Shown here piece after piece: positions 44,560 through 52,535 of a stretch of 64,000 nt of DNA (within the stretch, counting starts at the first letter, position 1; every line of letters begins with the position of its first letter). The notes under the pieces were generated by a model, which saw only the letters and a list, made by a program, of their open reading frames with translations, was not told the DNA's origin and searched no databases. Both the position numbers and the translations under genes were made by a program. The stretch comes from Actinomycetota bacterium (GTDB lineage Bacteria; Actinomycetota; Acidimicrobiia; Actinomarinales; Actinomarinaceae): contig JACNGE010000006.1 in assembly GCA_014384285.1 (NCBI GenBank), positions 81,483 through 145,482 of the forward strand, written 5' to 3'.

Positions 44560-46185
44560 GTGACCAAATACATATTTGTAACTGGTGGTGTAGTCTCTGG
44601 TCTTGGTAAAGGGATTACCTCTGCATCTCTTGGAAACCTTCTGAAATCTCGCGGCCTTACAGTTATTAATCAGAAATTAGATCCTTATATCAATGTTGAT
44701 CCTGATACTATGAATCCCTTTCAACACGGTGAAGTTTTCGTCACCGAGGATGGTGCAACTACTGATCTAGATCTCGGTCATTATGAGCGTTTCACTGGCG
44801 TAAATTTACGTAAAGATGCAAATGTTACAACAGGTAGCATATATAGAAAAGTTATAGAAAGAGAACGTAAAGGTGATTATCTTGGAGCAACTGTTCAAGT
44901 TATTCCCCACATTACCGATGAAATTAAAAGAAGGATTAAGGGCATTTCAAACGATGTAGATGTGCAAATTACTGAAATAGGTGGCACAGTGGGAGATATT
45001 GAAATTCTTCCTTTCCTTGAGGCTGCAAGGCAAATTAGAAAAGAGCTTGGTTCAGAAAATGTTATGTTCATTCACGTCACACTTGTACCTTACATCGGCC
45101 CAAGTACAGAATTAAAAACAAAACCTACTCAGCACTCTATTTCTTTGTTACGTGGCTATGGGATTAGTCCAGATTTAATCGTTTTACGTTCTGACAGAGG
45201 TCTTGATGAAGACATAAAAAATAAAGTTTCTTTATTTTGTGATGTCACATATGAAAATGTTATCAATGCTCCAGACCTTGATGACATATATGATGTTCCT
45301 TTAAAAATGAATTCAGAAGGTCTGGACTTAGCAGTCGATAAAAGATTAAATCTCAATACAGAACAACCAGATCTGGAAAGCTGGAAGAAAATGCTAAATC
45401 TTAAGAAAGAGGCAACAAAGGAAATACGTATTGCAATCTTGGGAAAATATTTCGGTCTGCCAGATAGCTATATGTCGGTAGTTGAGTCCTTAAAGCATGC
45501 ATGTTTACAAAATAAAGTTAACTTAAATCTCCAATGGATAGATGCAGACAGTTATGAAATTGACGACCTATCTAGTTTAGATGGAGTAGTGGTACCTGGT
45601 GGCTTCGGCGTAAGAGGAATAGAGGGAAAGATAAAGGCCATACAATACTTAAGAGTAAACAAAATTCCATTTCTTGGAATATGCCTTGGATTACAGTGTG
45701 CCGTCATAGAATACGCAAGAAATGTCTGTGGTATTAATGAAGCCAATTCTTCAGAGTTCTCACAAAATACAAAAGACTATGTGATAGACCTTCTCCCTAA
45801 TCAAGATCTTGACAAAGATGATGTTGGTGCTTCTATGCGTTTGGGAACGTACCCTTGTAAAATTGAAAAAAACACTCTAACTTCTGAGATTTACAATGAA
45901 GAAGTAATCTACGAACGCCATAGACATAGATACGAGGTAAACAATAAGTATCGCGACATCTTGGAAAAGAATGGGTTAATTTTTAGTGGATTGTCACCTG
46001 ATAACAATTTAGTTGAAATGATAGAAATAAAAGACCACCCATTTTTTGTTGCCTCTCAATTTCATCCAGAATTTAAATCTCGTCCCTGGGAGCCTGCACC
46101 CATGTTTAATAAATTTATCCAAAGTGCTTCTTCAGAACCAAAGACAACATCTGACAATTCGTCTAAAGCGAAAGTAAAAGATTAA
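44560..46185 (+). CDS. pyrG: CTP synthase
   Basis: Makes CTP from UTP, ATP and glutamine. 541 residues, full length. N-terminal synthase with [17 protein letters not shown] and the [13 protein letters not shown] stretch; C-terminal glutaminase domain with nucleophile in [10 protein letters not shown] near 373 and the FHPEFKS His-Glu. Start is GTG at 44560. Its stop TAA overlaps the ATT that begins xerD (ATTAA). Confidence 0.97.
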   Translation: MTKYIFVTGGVVSGLGKGITSASLGNLLKSRGLTVINQKLDPYINVDPDTMNPFQHGEVFVTEDGATTDLDLGHYERFTGVNLRKDANVTTGSIYRKVIERERKGDYLGATVQVIPHITDEIKRRIKGISNDVDVQITEIGGTVGDIEILPFLEAARQIRKELGSENVMFIHVTLVPYIGPSTELKTKPTQHSISLLRGYGISPDLIVLRSDRGLDEDIKNKVSLFCDVTYENVINAPDLDDIYDVPLKMNSEGLDLAVDKRLNLNTEQPDLESWKKMLNLKKEATKEIRIAILGKYFGLPDSYMSVVESLKHACLQNKVNLNLQWIDADSYEIDDLSSLDGVVVPGGFGVRGIEGKIKAIQYLRVNKIPFLGICLGLQCAVIEYARNVCGINEANSSEFSQNTKDYVIDLLPNQDLDKDDVGASMRLGTYPCKIEKNTLTSEIYNEEVIYERHRHRYEVNNKYRDILEKNGLIFSGLSPDNNLVEMIEIKDHPFFVASQFHPEFKSRPWEPAPMFNKFIQSASSEPKTTSDNSSKAKVKD

Positions 46186-47056
46186 TAAACTCTTAAAAGA
46201 TTTACTAGATGAATATCGTAATTATTTACTTTATTCCAAGGGCCTTTCTGAGAATTCAGTTAAAGCTTATTTTGCGGATTTAAAAAATTTATTTGATGAG
46301 AATAAAATAACAGAGATTACTGCTGATGCCTTAAATGAGATGATAAGTTTAATTTCAAGTAGACACTACAGTGCCAACACTAAAAAGAGAAAACTCTCAG
46401 TATTAAAACAATTTGTTAAATGGTTCAATTTAAAAGAATTCAATAAATTAATAATACTTGAGGAAGTAAAGATAAAATCTGGACAAAAATTACCAGATAC
46501 ATTATCGATTTTAGAAATTGAAAAAATGATTAACTTCTTTGATCAAGATACATTTATGAGCACGAGAAACAAAACAATTATTGATTTTATGTACTCCACC
46601 GGATGCCGTGTAAGTGAATTATGTAATGTAAAAATATCTGATCTTGATTTTGACGATGATTATGTACAACTTATTGGCAAAGGTTCCAAACAACGAATTG
46701 TTCCTATTGGTACAAAATTAAAAATAAATTTATTAGCATATCTTCAATCAAGAATTAATAAAGATCATAAAAATACCACACCTTACCTTTTTATTTCTAA
46801 ATCAAATAATCAACTAGAAAGAACTTCTATATTTAGACTGATTAAAACTACCGCAGTGCAGACCCACTTGGACATAAATGTTCACCCACATACTTTAAGA
46901 CATAGTTCAGCTACTCATATGCTTGAAGCAGGTTGTGATTTAAGAACATTGCAAGAATATTTAGGACATTCTTCCGTATCCACAACACAAATATATACTA
47001 AGCTGACCAAGGAATTTCTTAATGAAGTTTTTAACGAAAGCCACCCTAGAGCATGA
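46181..47056 (+). CDS. xerD: Tyrosine recombinase XerD (apparent ATT start)
   Basis: Site-specific recombinase that resolves chromosome dimers at dif with FtsK. 291 residues if read from ATT at 46181, the family length. The N-terminal core-binding domain (LLKDLLDEYRNYLLYSKGLS, then SVKAYFADLKNLF) lies upstream of the first ATG at 46340 and is intact, so that ATG cannot be the real start; the frame is closed by TAA at 46175 and has no ATG, GTG or TTG before 46340. The catalytic set is complete: GCRVSEL, Lys hairpin, HTLRH, GH and Tyr in TTQIYTKL. xerD followed by scpAB is a common segregation cluster. Confidence 0.93.
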   Translation: MNKLLKDLLDEYRNYLLYSKGLSENSVKAYFADLKNLFDENKITEITADALNEMISLISSRHYSANTKKRKLSVLKQFVKWFNLKEFNKLIILEEVKIKSGQKLPDTLSILEIEKMINFFDQDTFMSTRNKTIIDFMYSTGCRVSELCNVKISDLDFDDDYVQLIGKGSKQRIVPIGTKLKINLLAYLQSRINKDHKNTTPYLFISKSNNQLERTSIFRLIKTTAVQTHLDINVHPHTLRHSSATHMLEAGCDLRTLQEYLGHSSVSTTQIYTKLTKEFLNEVFNESHPRA

Positions 47057-47493
47057 ATCAAATATATTTAAAAACTAAAAGAGCAATACGGTATCTTTTT
47101 TATAGACATTTAACAATTGATGAACAGTTACATATTTCATATGTACTTACCAATGAAGAACTAGTAAAACAGTATTGGCTTCTTAATAAAGCTGACAGGC
47201 ATCACTCTTTTGAAGTTTTAATGAGATCTATAAAACTAACTATAGATTCTGATGTTTTAAAACTTTCTTTATTACATGATATTGGTAAAAATAAAGCTCA
47301 CTACTCATGGTTATTTAGGATACTTTCTGAATTAAAAATAAACTCCTCTCAAAAAGCAAAAGAATATTTACGACATGAATTAATAGGGTATGAGGTACTA
47401 AAAAAAATAGATGGAATAGATAACGACATTAGTTTTTATCAAAAAGAATTAATTAAACAACGACACTATGTTTTGGAGAAAATGGACTATTAA
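47053..47493 (+). CDS. Small HD-domain protein
   Basis: 146 residues. Seen: ADRHHSFEVLMRSIKL and KLSLLHDIGKNKAHYS, the H...HD pattern of HD metal-dependent phosphohydrolases. The last motif Asp is less clear. Substrate unknown. It lies between xerD and scpA, overlaps xerD by 4 bases (ATGA) and scpA by 1 (TAATG), and so belongs to that operon. Confidence 0.8.
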   Translation: MNQIYLKTKRAIRYLFYRHLTIDEQLHISYVLTNEELVKQYWLLNKADRHHSFEVLMRSIKLTIDSDVLKLSLLHDIGKNKAHYSWLFRILSELKINSSQKAKEYLRHELIGYEVLKKIDGIDNDISFYQKELIKQRHYVLEKMDY

Positions 47494-48200
47494 TGAATAA
47501 CATTGAAATAATTGAAATTTTAAAAAGTCTACTTGTTGAATATACCTCTAAAACTGAAACCCAAATAGAAAACAACCTTACAGCAATATTTCAAAGTTTT
47601 GAAAATAAATCCTTAAAAGAAGATATAGATAATTATTCAGAATTTGTCTTGCTTGGCGCGTCATTATTTGAATTGAAAGCAAAAAGATTACTTCCACAAG
47701 AAGAGGAAGTAGATTGGTTAGACGAGGTTGAGCTTATAAAAGATAAAGATTTAGCTTTTGCTCGGTTACTACAATTTAAAGCTTTTACTGAAGTTGGAAT
47801 TGCAATGGCAATTAAGGTAAAACAAAGTGAACAAGAAATTCCTTCTTTCAAGTACTACCAAACAAGTGCGCTTAAAGTTAAACCTGATATTCAATATTCT
47901 TTGGATATTAATAAATTTCATGAAACAGCAATTGAAGTATTTAGACGATATAAAACTATTCAGGGATTTTCACATATTGATAAAGAGTTACCTGACTTAC
48001 AAGAGGCAATTGATGACCTGCTTAAGATTGTAGATAAAAGATTAAACACAACCTTTGAAGAATTAGTATCTTCAGTTAACTCTTCTCAAGAGGCAGTTGC
48101 CTTCTTTCTTGCTCTATTAGAAGCAGTAAGGTGGGGCTTTATTAAGGCAGAACAAACAAAAACTAACAAAGAGATTATTATTGAGAAAAACTATGAATAA
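47493..48200 (+). CDS. scpA: Segregation and condensation protein A
   Basis: Kleisin subunit of the SMC-ScpAB condensin complex. 235 residues. Seen: YSEFVLLGASLFELKAKRLLP in the N-terminal domain (cited as GASLFELKAKRLLP), and a C-terminal winged helix ending in AVAFFLALLEAVRWGFIKAEQ, both typical. SMC itself is not in this window. It starts at TAATG after the HD gene. Confidence 0.94.
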   Translation: MNNIEIIEILKSLLVEYTSKTETQIENNLTAIFQSFENKSLKEDIDNYSEFVLLGASLFELKAKRLLPQEEEVDWLDEVELIKDKDLAFARLLQFKAFTEVGIAMAIKVKQSEQEIPSFKYYQTSALKVKPDIQYSLDINKFHETAIEVFRRYKTIQGFSHIDKELPDLQEAIDDLLKIVDKRLNTTFEELVSSVNSSQEAVAFFLALLEAVRWGFIKAEQTKTNKEIIIEKNYE

Positions 48201-48717
48201 TAAAAAAGTAATATCAGCAGTTCTTCTTGTAAGTGATGGGCCAATTGAGCACAGCTACTTTGAAGAACTCTTACAAGTTGATAAAAATACTCTTATCAAT
48301 CTTTTTAACGAATTAAATTCTGATTTATCAAATGCAGAAATAGGATTCTACATTAAGTTCGACGATTTTAAATCTGATATCGTCACAAAATCTGAAATTT
48401 CAGAACTTTTAAGTGATGTAAAACCTCCACCTATTCTTCGAGGACTATCAACCCCTGCATTAGAAACTCTTGCAATAGTTGCATACGAGCAACCTGTTAC
48501 TAAATTGAAAATATCTGAAATCAGAGGGGTAGAGTCTGAGTCATCAATTAAAACACTTGAATCCAGGGGTTTGATTGAAAAAGGGGGAGAGCTAGATGTT
48601 CCAGGCAACCCCATACTTTATAAAACAACCGATCTCTTTCTTAACAAATTAGATATCACTACCATCAATAACTTACCTACAATAGGCGAGTACTTCTCTA
48701 ATACAGAAGAAGAGTAA
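48193..48717 (+). CDS. scpB: Segregation and condensation protein B
   Basis: Winged-helix partner of ScpA. 174 residues from the ATG at 48193; a TTG at 48181 lies further inside scpA. Seen: LSTPALETLAIVAYEQPVTK, cited as LSTPALETLAIVAYEQPVT, the RGVESESSIKTLESRGLIEKGG stretch (cited as RGVESESSIKTLESRGLI) and GNPILYKTTDLFL, family signatures. It overlaps scpA by 8 bases and precedes the pseudouridine synthase by 4. Confidence 0.95.
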   Translation: MNNKKVISAVLLVSDGPIEHSYFEELLQVDKNTLINLFNELNSDLSNAEIGFYIKFDDFKSDIVTKSEISELLSDVKPPPILRGLSTPALETLAIVAYEQPVTKLKISEIRGVESESSIKTLESRGLIEKGGELDVPGNPILYKTTDLFLNKLDITTINNLPTIGEYFSNTEEE

Positions 48718-48721
48718 GTTA

Positions 48722-49378
48722 TTGAGAATAAACCGATTTCTTGCCTTAAATCTAAACATTTCAAGACGAGACAGCGATAATCTTGTTGAAAAAAAATCTA
48801 TCAAGATAAATGGTATTACTGCAATTCACGGTGATAGTGTAAACGATAACGATATTGTAATGTATAAAAATCAGGTTGTTCAGCCCTTAAAAGAGCACGA
48901 ATACTACTTATTTTACAAACCCTATGGATACATTTCATCCCATAAAAGACAAGGTGATTCTAAAATTATATATGATTTAATTCATAATAAATCTCTTAAG
49001 TTTGGTGGTCGATTGGACAAAGACTCTGAGGGACTTATGCTTTTAAGTACCGATGGGGTATGGCTTAATAAATACTCACACCCAAAAAGTAATATATCTA
49101 AAACTTATCTTGTAACTACCGGTAGTGAGATAAATTTTGAACGTTTTAGAAAAAATATTAGAGATAACGACGAACAATTAAAAATTCACAAAATTACGGA
49201 AATAAAAAAATTAACATATGAGATTATTCTTAAAACTGGAAAAAATAGAGAGATTAGAAGAATCTTTGAAATAAATAATGTACAAATTAAAAACTTAAAA
49301 AGAACCAAAATCGATAAATTTAAAATCGGAAAAATGAAAATTGGAGAGTTGAAGAAAGTTAATTACCATAATTTATGA
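48722..49378 (+). CDS. rluB: RluB/RsuA-family pseudouridine synthase
   Basis: 218 residues. N-terminal S4 RNA-binding domain (RINRFLALNLNISRRDSD) and catalytic domain with GRLDKDSEGLMLL holding the catalytic Asp and GKNREIRRIFE. The scpA-scpB-rluB-cmk-der order is widely conserved. RluB or a close paralogue; exact target not certain. Start is TTG at 48722. Confidence 0.92.
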   Translation: MRINRFLALNLNISRRDSDNLVEKKSIKINGITAIHGDSVNDNDIVMYKNQVVQPLKEHEYYLFYKPYGYISSHKRQGDSKIIYDLIHNKSLKFGGRLDKDSEGLMLLSTDGVWLNKYSHPKSNISKTYLVTTGSEINFERFRKNIRDNDEQLKIHKITEIKKLTYEIILKTGKNREIRRIFEINNVQIKNLKRTKIDKFKIGKMKIGELKKVNYHNL

Positions 49379-49992
49379 TGAGGATACTTGTAACAATAGA
49401 TGGACCATCAGGTGTTGGTAAAACAACACTAGGCTCTTTACTTGCAAAAGATTTAGGTGCAAGTTTTTTTTCAAGTGGAAAACTTTATAGAACTATAGCT
49501 TCGTATTTGTTACACAATCCAGAATTTTTAGTACACGATTTATCATTAAGTATTGATAATGAATTAAACATTATATTGAATGACACTTCATTTTCAGAAT
49601 CTGAACTTTACTCTAAAGAAATTAATTCTAAAAGTTCAGAAATTGCTAAACAAAAAGATATAAGAGAAATAGTTTCAAAGTCGTTACTTAGTTTATATGA
49701 ACACTTATCTACAGGTTTAATAATTGAAGGACGTGACATGGGTACTGTAGTTTTTCCTTTTGCTAATTTAAAAATATATTTAGATGCTGATATCAAAGTC
49801 AGAGCTCAAAGAAGATTAAAACAATCTAATGACTCAGAAACAATGAAAGACTTACAAATAAGAGATGAGAATGACATGAATAGAGACCAGTCTCCACTCA
49901 AAATACCGGAAAATTCCCTTTATATCGATAATACAAATATGGATATGGTTGAAGTAGTTAAAATCGTTAAAGAGAACTTAAAGCTTCAGTAG
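49375..49992 (+). CDS. cmk: Cytidylate kinase
   Basis: Phosphorylates CMP and dCMP. 205 residues, slightly short. Seen: P-loop DGPSGVGKTT, FSSGKLYRTIA for the nucleotide site and EGRDMGTVVFP. It pairs functionally with pyrG in pyrimidine supply. It overlaps rluB by 4 bases and ends in a 26-base overlap with the convergent ispH. Confidence 0.95.
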   Translation: MMRILVTIDGPSGVGKTTLGSLLAKDLGASFFSSGKLYRTIASYLLHNPEFLVHDLSLSIDNELNIILNDTSFSESELYSKEINSKSSEIAKQKDIREIVSKSLLSLYEHLSTGLIIEGRDMGTVVFPFANLKIYLDADIKVRAQRRLKQSNDSETMKDLQIRDENDMNRDQSPLKIPENSLYIDNTNMDMVEVVKIVKENLKLQ

Positions 49993-50998
49993 CTGTCCAC
50001 AGCTTGTCTTTGTTTACACTTTTTGTAGGTTGAATATTGTTATCAGGAAAGAGTTCAAGTAGGAAACTACTGATTGAAGTGATGTTCAATCTTAATTCTT
50101 TAGGCAAAGGAAAATACTCTGTTTCTTTTGTATTACTAAATAATTCTGTTTTCTCTGGTTTTAACTTAGATATTATTTCTTGAACAATATGATCTGGTGC
50201 AGATGCTCCTGCGGTTATAGCCACATCTTTTCCTGAAAGGTTTAATTTATCAAGTTCTTTAGTTGAATCTATCCGGTAACTCTCCTTACCAAGATTTTTT
50301 ATTGTTGTAACAAGTGCCTTTGTATTGCTTGATGTATCTGAACCAACAACTATTACAACATCCACTAAGGATGAAACATTTATCACAGCCTCTTGTCTGT
50401 TAGTTGTCGCATAACAAAGGTCGCTTTTTCTTGGCATATTTAAATTTGGATACATGTCTTTTGCAGATTCCATTATTGGTTTCCATTCAGACATTGCCAA
50501 TGTTGTCTGAGCAAGTAAAGCAACTTCTTCATTTTGCAAGTCAATCTCTTTTAAATCTTCTTCCTTTTCAACAAGGAACATTGAGTCGGGTGCCACACCT
50601 AGGGCACCAAGTGCTTCATCATGGTTTTTATGACCAACATAAATAATCTTTTTCCCAGATTCTGTGAATCTTTTTGCTTCATGATGAACCTTTGTCACAA
50701 GTGGACATACTGCATTTACTTGAATAGAGGATACTTTTTTAAAACTTTCTTCAATTTTTGGAGCTGTTCCATGTGCAGACAACATCAAAACACCATCTAA
50801 AGGAAGTTCATCTGGTGACTCTATAAATTTTACATTTTTATCTCTAAATTTTTCAACAATCCAATCATTATGTACAATTTCGTGATAGCAGTAGATTGTT
50901 TCATCATAAATTTTTAACATCCACGTAAGTGCTTTGATTGCCATTTCTACTCCAGCACAAAACCCTCGAGGTGTAACTACATAAAGATTGTTTACCAT
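49967..50998 (-). CDS. ispH: 4-hydroxy-3-methylbut-2-enyl diphosphate reductase
   Basis: Last enzyme of the MEP isoprenoid pathway, giving IPP and DMAPP. 343 residues. The three [4Fe-4S] cysteines are Cys14 (PRGFCAGVE), Cys98 (AVCPLVTKVH) and Cys195 (DLCYATTNRQEA). The active-site HE and TxxxN residues are present. Divergent from der over only 26 bases, with both promoters inside. Confidence 0.97.
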   Translation of the reverse strand: MVNNLYVVTPRGFCAGVEMAIKALTWMLKIYDETIYCYHEIVHNDWIVEKFRDKNVKFIESPDELPLDGVLMLSAHGTAPKIEESFKKVSSIQVNAVCPLVTKVHHEAKRFTESGKKIIYVGHKNHDEALGALGVAPDSMFLVEKEEDLKEIDLQNEEVALLAQTTLAMSEWKPIMESAKDMYPNLNMPRKSDLCYATTNRQEAVINVSSLVDVVIVVGSDTSSNTKALVTTIKNLGKESYRIDSTKELDKLNLSGKDVAITAGASAPDHIVQEIISKLKPEKTELFSNTKETEYFPLPKELRLNITSISSFLLELFPDNNIQPTKSVNKDKLWTATEALSSL

Positions 50999-51004
50999 AG
51001 AAAT

Positions 51005-51010
51005 AGGATA
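51005..51010 (-). promoter_or_regulatory. -10 box, leaderless promoter of ispH
   Basis: On the minus strand TATCCT ends 6 bases before the ispH ATG at 50998, 2 bases from the opposing der box. Confidence 0.5.
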
Positions 51011-51012
51011 GC

Positions 51013-51018
51013 TATATT
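51013..51018 (+). promoter_or_regulatory. -10 box, leaderless promoter of der
   Basis: TATATT ends 6 bases before the der ATG at 51025. The -35 region of this promoter must lie inside ispH, and vice versa. Confidence 0.5.
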
Positions 51019-51024
51019 TAGATT

Positions 51025-52329
51025 ATGACTAAAAATAATATCGATGAAGTTTTACTTATCGGTTTGCCAAATTCAGGCAAATCGTCACTAGTTAATACAC
51101 TTTGTAGAAAAAAAGTTTCAATAATTGGATCAACACCAAACACAACACGAGATAAAGTATCTGCAACTTTAAGAGATGATGACAAAATTTATAATATTTC
51201 TGATTTACCCGGATATCTGGAAAATCCTGATGAGTTGAATATTAAATTTCAAAATAAATTGAACGAATATATTATGGGAGCAAAAGTTATCTTATTCGTA
51301 ATAGATATCAATACAACAAATTATTCTGCACTAGATAAAATTAACAATCTTCTCCAAAAAAATATAAAACAATCACAAAAAGTTATAACAGTTTTTAATA
51401 AATGTGAAAGTTTTCAAAAATTTGAACTTAATAGCAACCTTTATAAATATATTTATGATGCTGAGCATTACGTTTCATCGATTCACAAGATAGGAACCGA
51501 TCATCTGTTGAAAACTATATCAAAAAATATTACAAGCAACAGAGACTCAAATAAAACAAGTTACAAGTCCATTGCCATTATTGGAAAACCTAATTCTGGC
51601 AAATCAACATTATTTAATAAACTGTTAAATGAAGAGAGGGCAATAGTATCGAATATTTCAGGTACAACAAGAGATAAATTAGAAGAGACTATTAGGTTTG
51701 ATTCAGACTCGTACAATATTATCGACACCGCAGGAGTTCCAAGAAAAAAACAAAAAAACCAAATAGATAGATATGCTTCATCATTAGCTGTAGGTCAATT
51801 GGAGAACGCAGTTATAGCATTTTTACTAGTTGACTCTAAACAAGGGATTAATTTTGAAGATATGCGATTAATTAGTGAATGTATTGAAAATAACGTCACA
51901 CCGATCTTGATTATGAACAAATGGGATTTATTAAAAGAAGATGAAAAGTTATATATAAATAAAAATATTACATCACTCCTAAAAAAATATTCCTGGATGA
52001 AAATTTTAAGAATCTCTGCATTGAATGGAAAAGGTATTAATAATTTAAATACTGTTATCTATGATTTACAAAAACAACTTACAACCCGAGTAACAACTCA
52101 TGAGTTAAATATTTTATTTAGAGAAATCTGGACAAAAAAACCACCACATCCATTTAGAGGAAGAAGAGCAAAACTTAAATATGTCACACAATACGATATC
52201 TATCCACCGTCTTTCAGTTTTATCTTAAGTGGGAGAGTGCCTATCAACTATCAAAGCTTTGTAGAAAATAGATTACGTGAAACATATAATTTCGACAATA
52301 TCTGTTTAAATATAAAATTTAAAAACTAA
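51025..52329 (+). CDS. der: Ribosome assembly GTPase Der (EngA)
   Basis: Double-GTPase needed for 50S assembly. 434 residues. First G domain P-loop GLPNSGKSS near 10, second GKPNSGKST near 190, NKWD in the second, and a C-terminal KH-like domain with PPHPFRGRRAKLKYVTQ. The first NKxD reads NKCE, so its base specificity is altered. It is followed by a 30-residue mini gene starting within its stop (TAATG). Confidence 0.95.
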   Translation: MTKNNIDEVLLIGLPNSGKSSLVNTLCRKKVSIIGSTPNTTRDKVSATLRDDDKIYNISDLPGYLENPDELNIKFQNKLNEYIMGAKVILFVIDINTTNYSALDKINNLLQKNIKQSQKVITVFNKCESFQKFELNSNLYKYIYDAEHYVSSIHKIGTDHLLKTISKNITSNRDSNKTSYKSIAIIGKPNSGKSTLFNKLLNEERAIVSNISGTTRDKLEETIRFDSDSYNIIDTAGVPRKKQKNQIDRYASSLAVGQLENAVIAFLLVDSKQGINFEDMRLISECIENNVTPILIMNKWDLLKEDEKLYINKNITSLLKKYSWMKILRISALNGKGINNLNTVIYDLQKQLTTRVTTHELNILFREIWTKKPPHPFRGRRAKLKYVTQYDIYPPSFSFILSGRVPINYQSFVENRLRETYNFDNICLNIKFKN

Positions 52330-52421
52330 TGGAAAATTTTGGATTTAAAATAGGTGTATTTTTATTCGGATTTTATCTAATTTTGAGATTGTTTCAGTTT
52401 TTAATCAACATTGTTATATAG
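52329..52421 (+). CDS. Mini membrane protein (30 aa)
   Basis: ATG at 52329 shares its A with the der stop (TAATG). The product is one membrane helix (FKIGVFLFGFYLILRLF, then QFLINIVI). No homologue recognised. It is the fourth such coupled mini membrane gene in this window. Confidence 0.5.
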   Translation: MENFGFKIGVFLFGFYLILRLFQFLINIVI

Positions 52422-52481
52422 AAAAAACAACAGGTATAACGAAAAAATATACTTTTTGATTGTAATAAAAAAATAAATATC

Positions 52482-52487
52482 TACTAT
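52482..52487 (+). promoter_or_regulatory. -10 box of the peptide-binding lipoprotein promoter
   Basis: TACTAT ends 6 bases before the first base of the stem-loop at 52494. Applying the spacing seen at other promoters puts the transcription start exactly at the base of that hairpin. A TTGATT at 52456 is too far for a normal -35. Confidence 0.35.
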
Positions 52488-52493
52488 TAATAC

Positions 52494-52513
52494 ATCCACA
52501 TTTATATGTGGAT
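52494..52513 (+). promoter_or_regulatory. 5' untranslated stem-loop before the lipoprotein gene
   Basis: ATCCACAT and ATGTGGAT pair over 8 bp around a TTAT loop. It lies 22 bases before the TTG start and leaves the ribosome-binding site free. If it is the mRNA 5' end, it could protect the message from decay, as 5' stem-loops do in other bacteria. Confidence 0.5.
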
Positions 52514-52523
52514 TTTGTATACA

Positions 52524-52530
52524 AAAGGAG
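52524..52530 (+). promoter_or_regulatory. Ribosome-binding site of the lipoprotein gene
   Basis: AAAGGAG with a 5-base spacer to TTG at 52536. It decides the start: an in-frame ATG at 52506 lies inside the hairpin and would put ten extra residues before a normal signal peptide. Confidence 0.65.
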
Positions 52531-52535
52531 AAAAA

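Noticed and set aside
46340..46342. ATG as start of xerD
   Set aside because: It would remove the N-terminal DNA-binding domain, which is clearly encoded upstream in frame.
52506..52508. ATG as start of the peptide-binding lipoprotein
   Set aside because: It lies in the hairpin and lacks a ribosome site; TTG at 52536 has one and gives a normal signal peptide.
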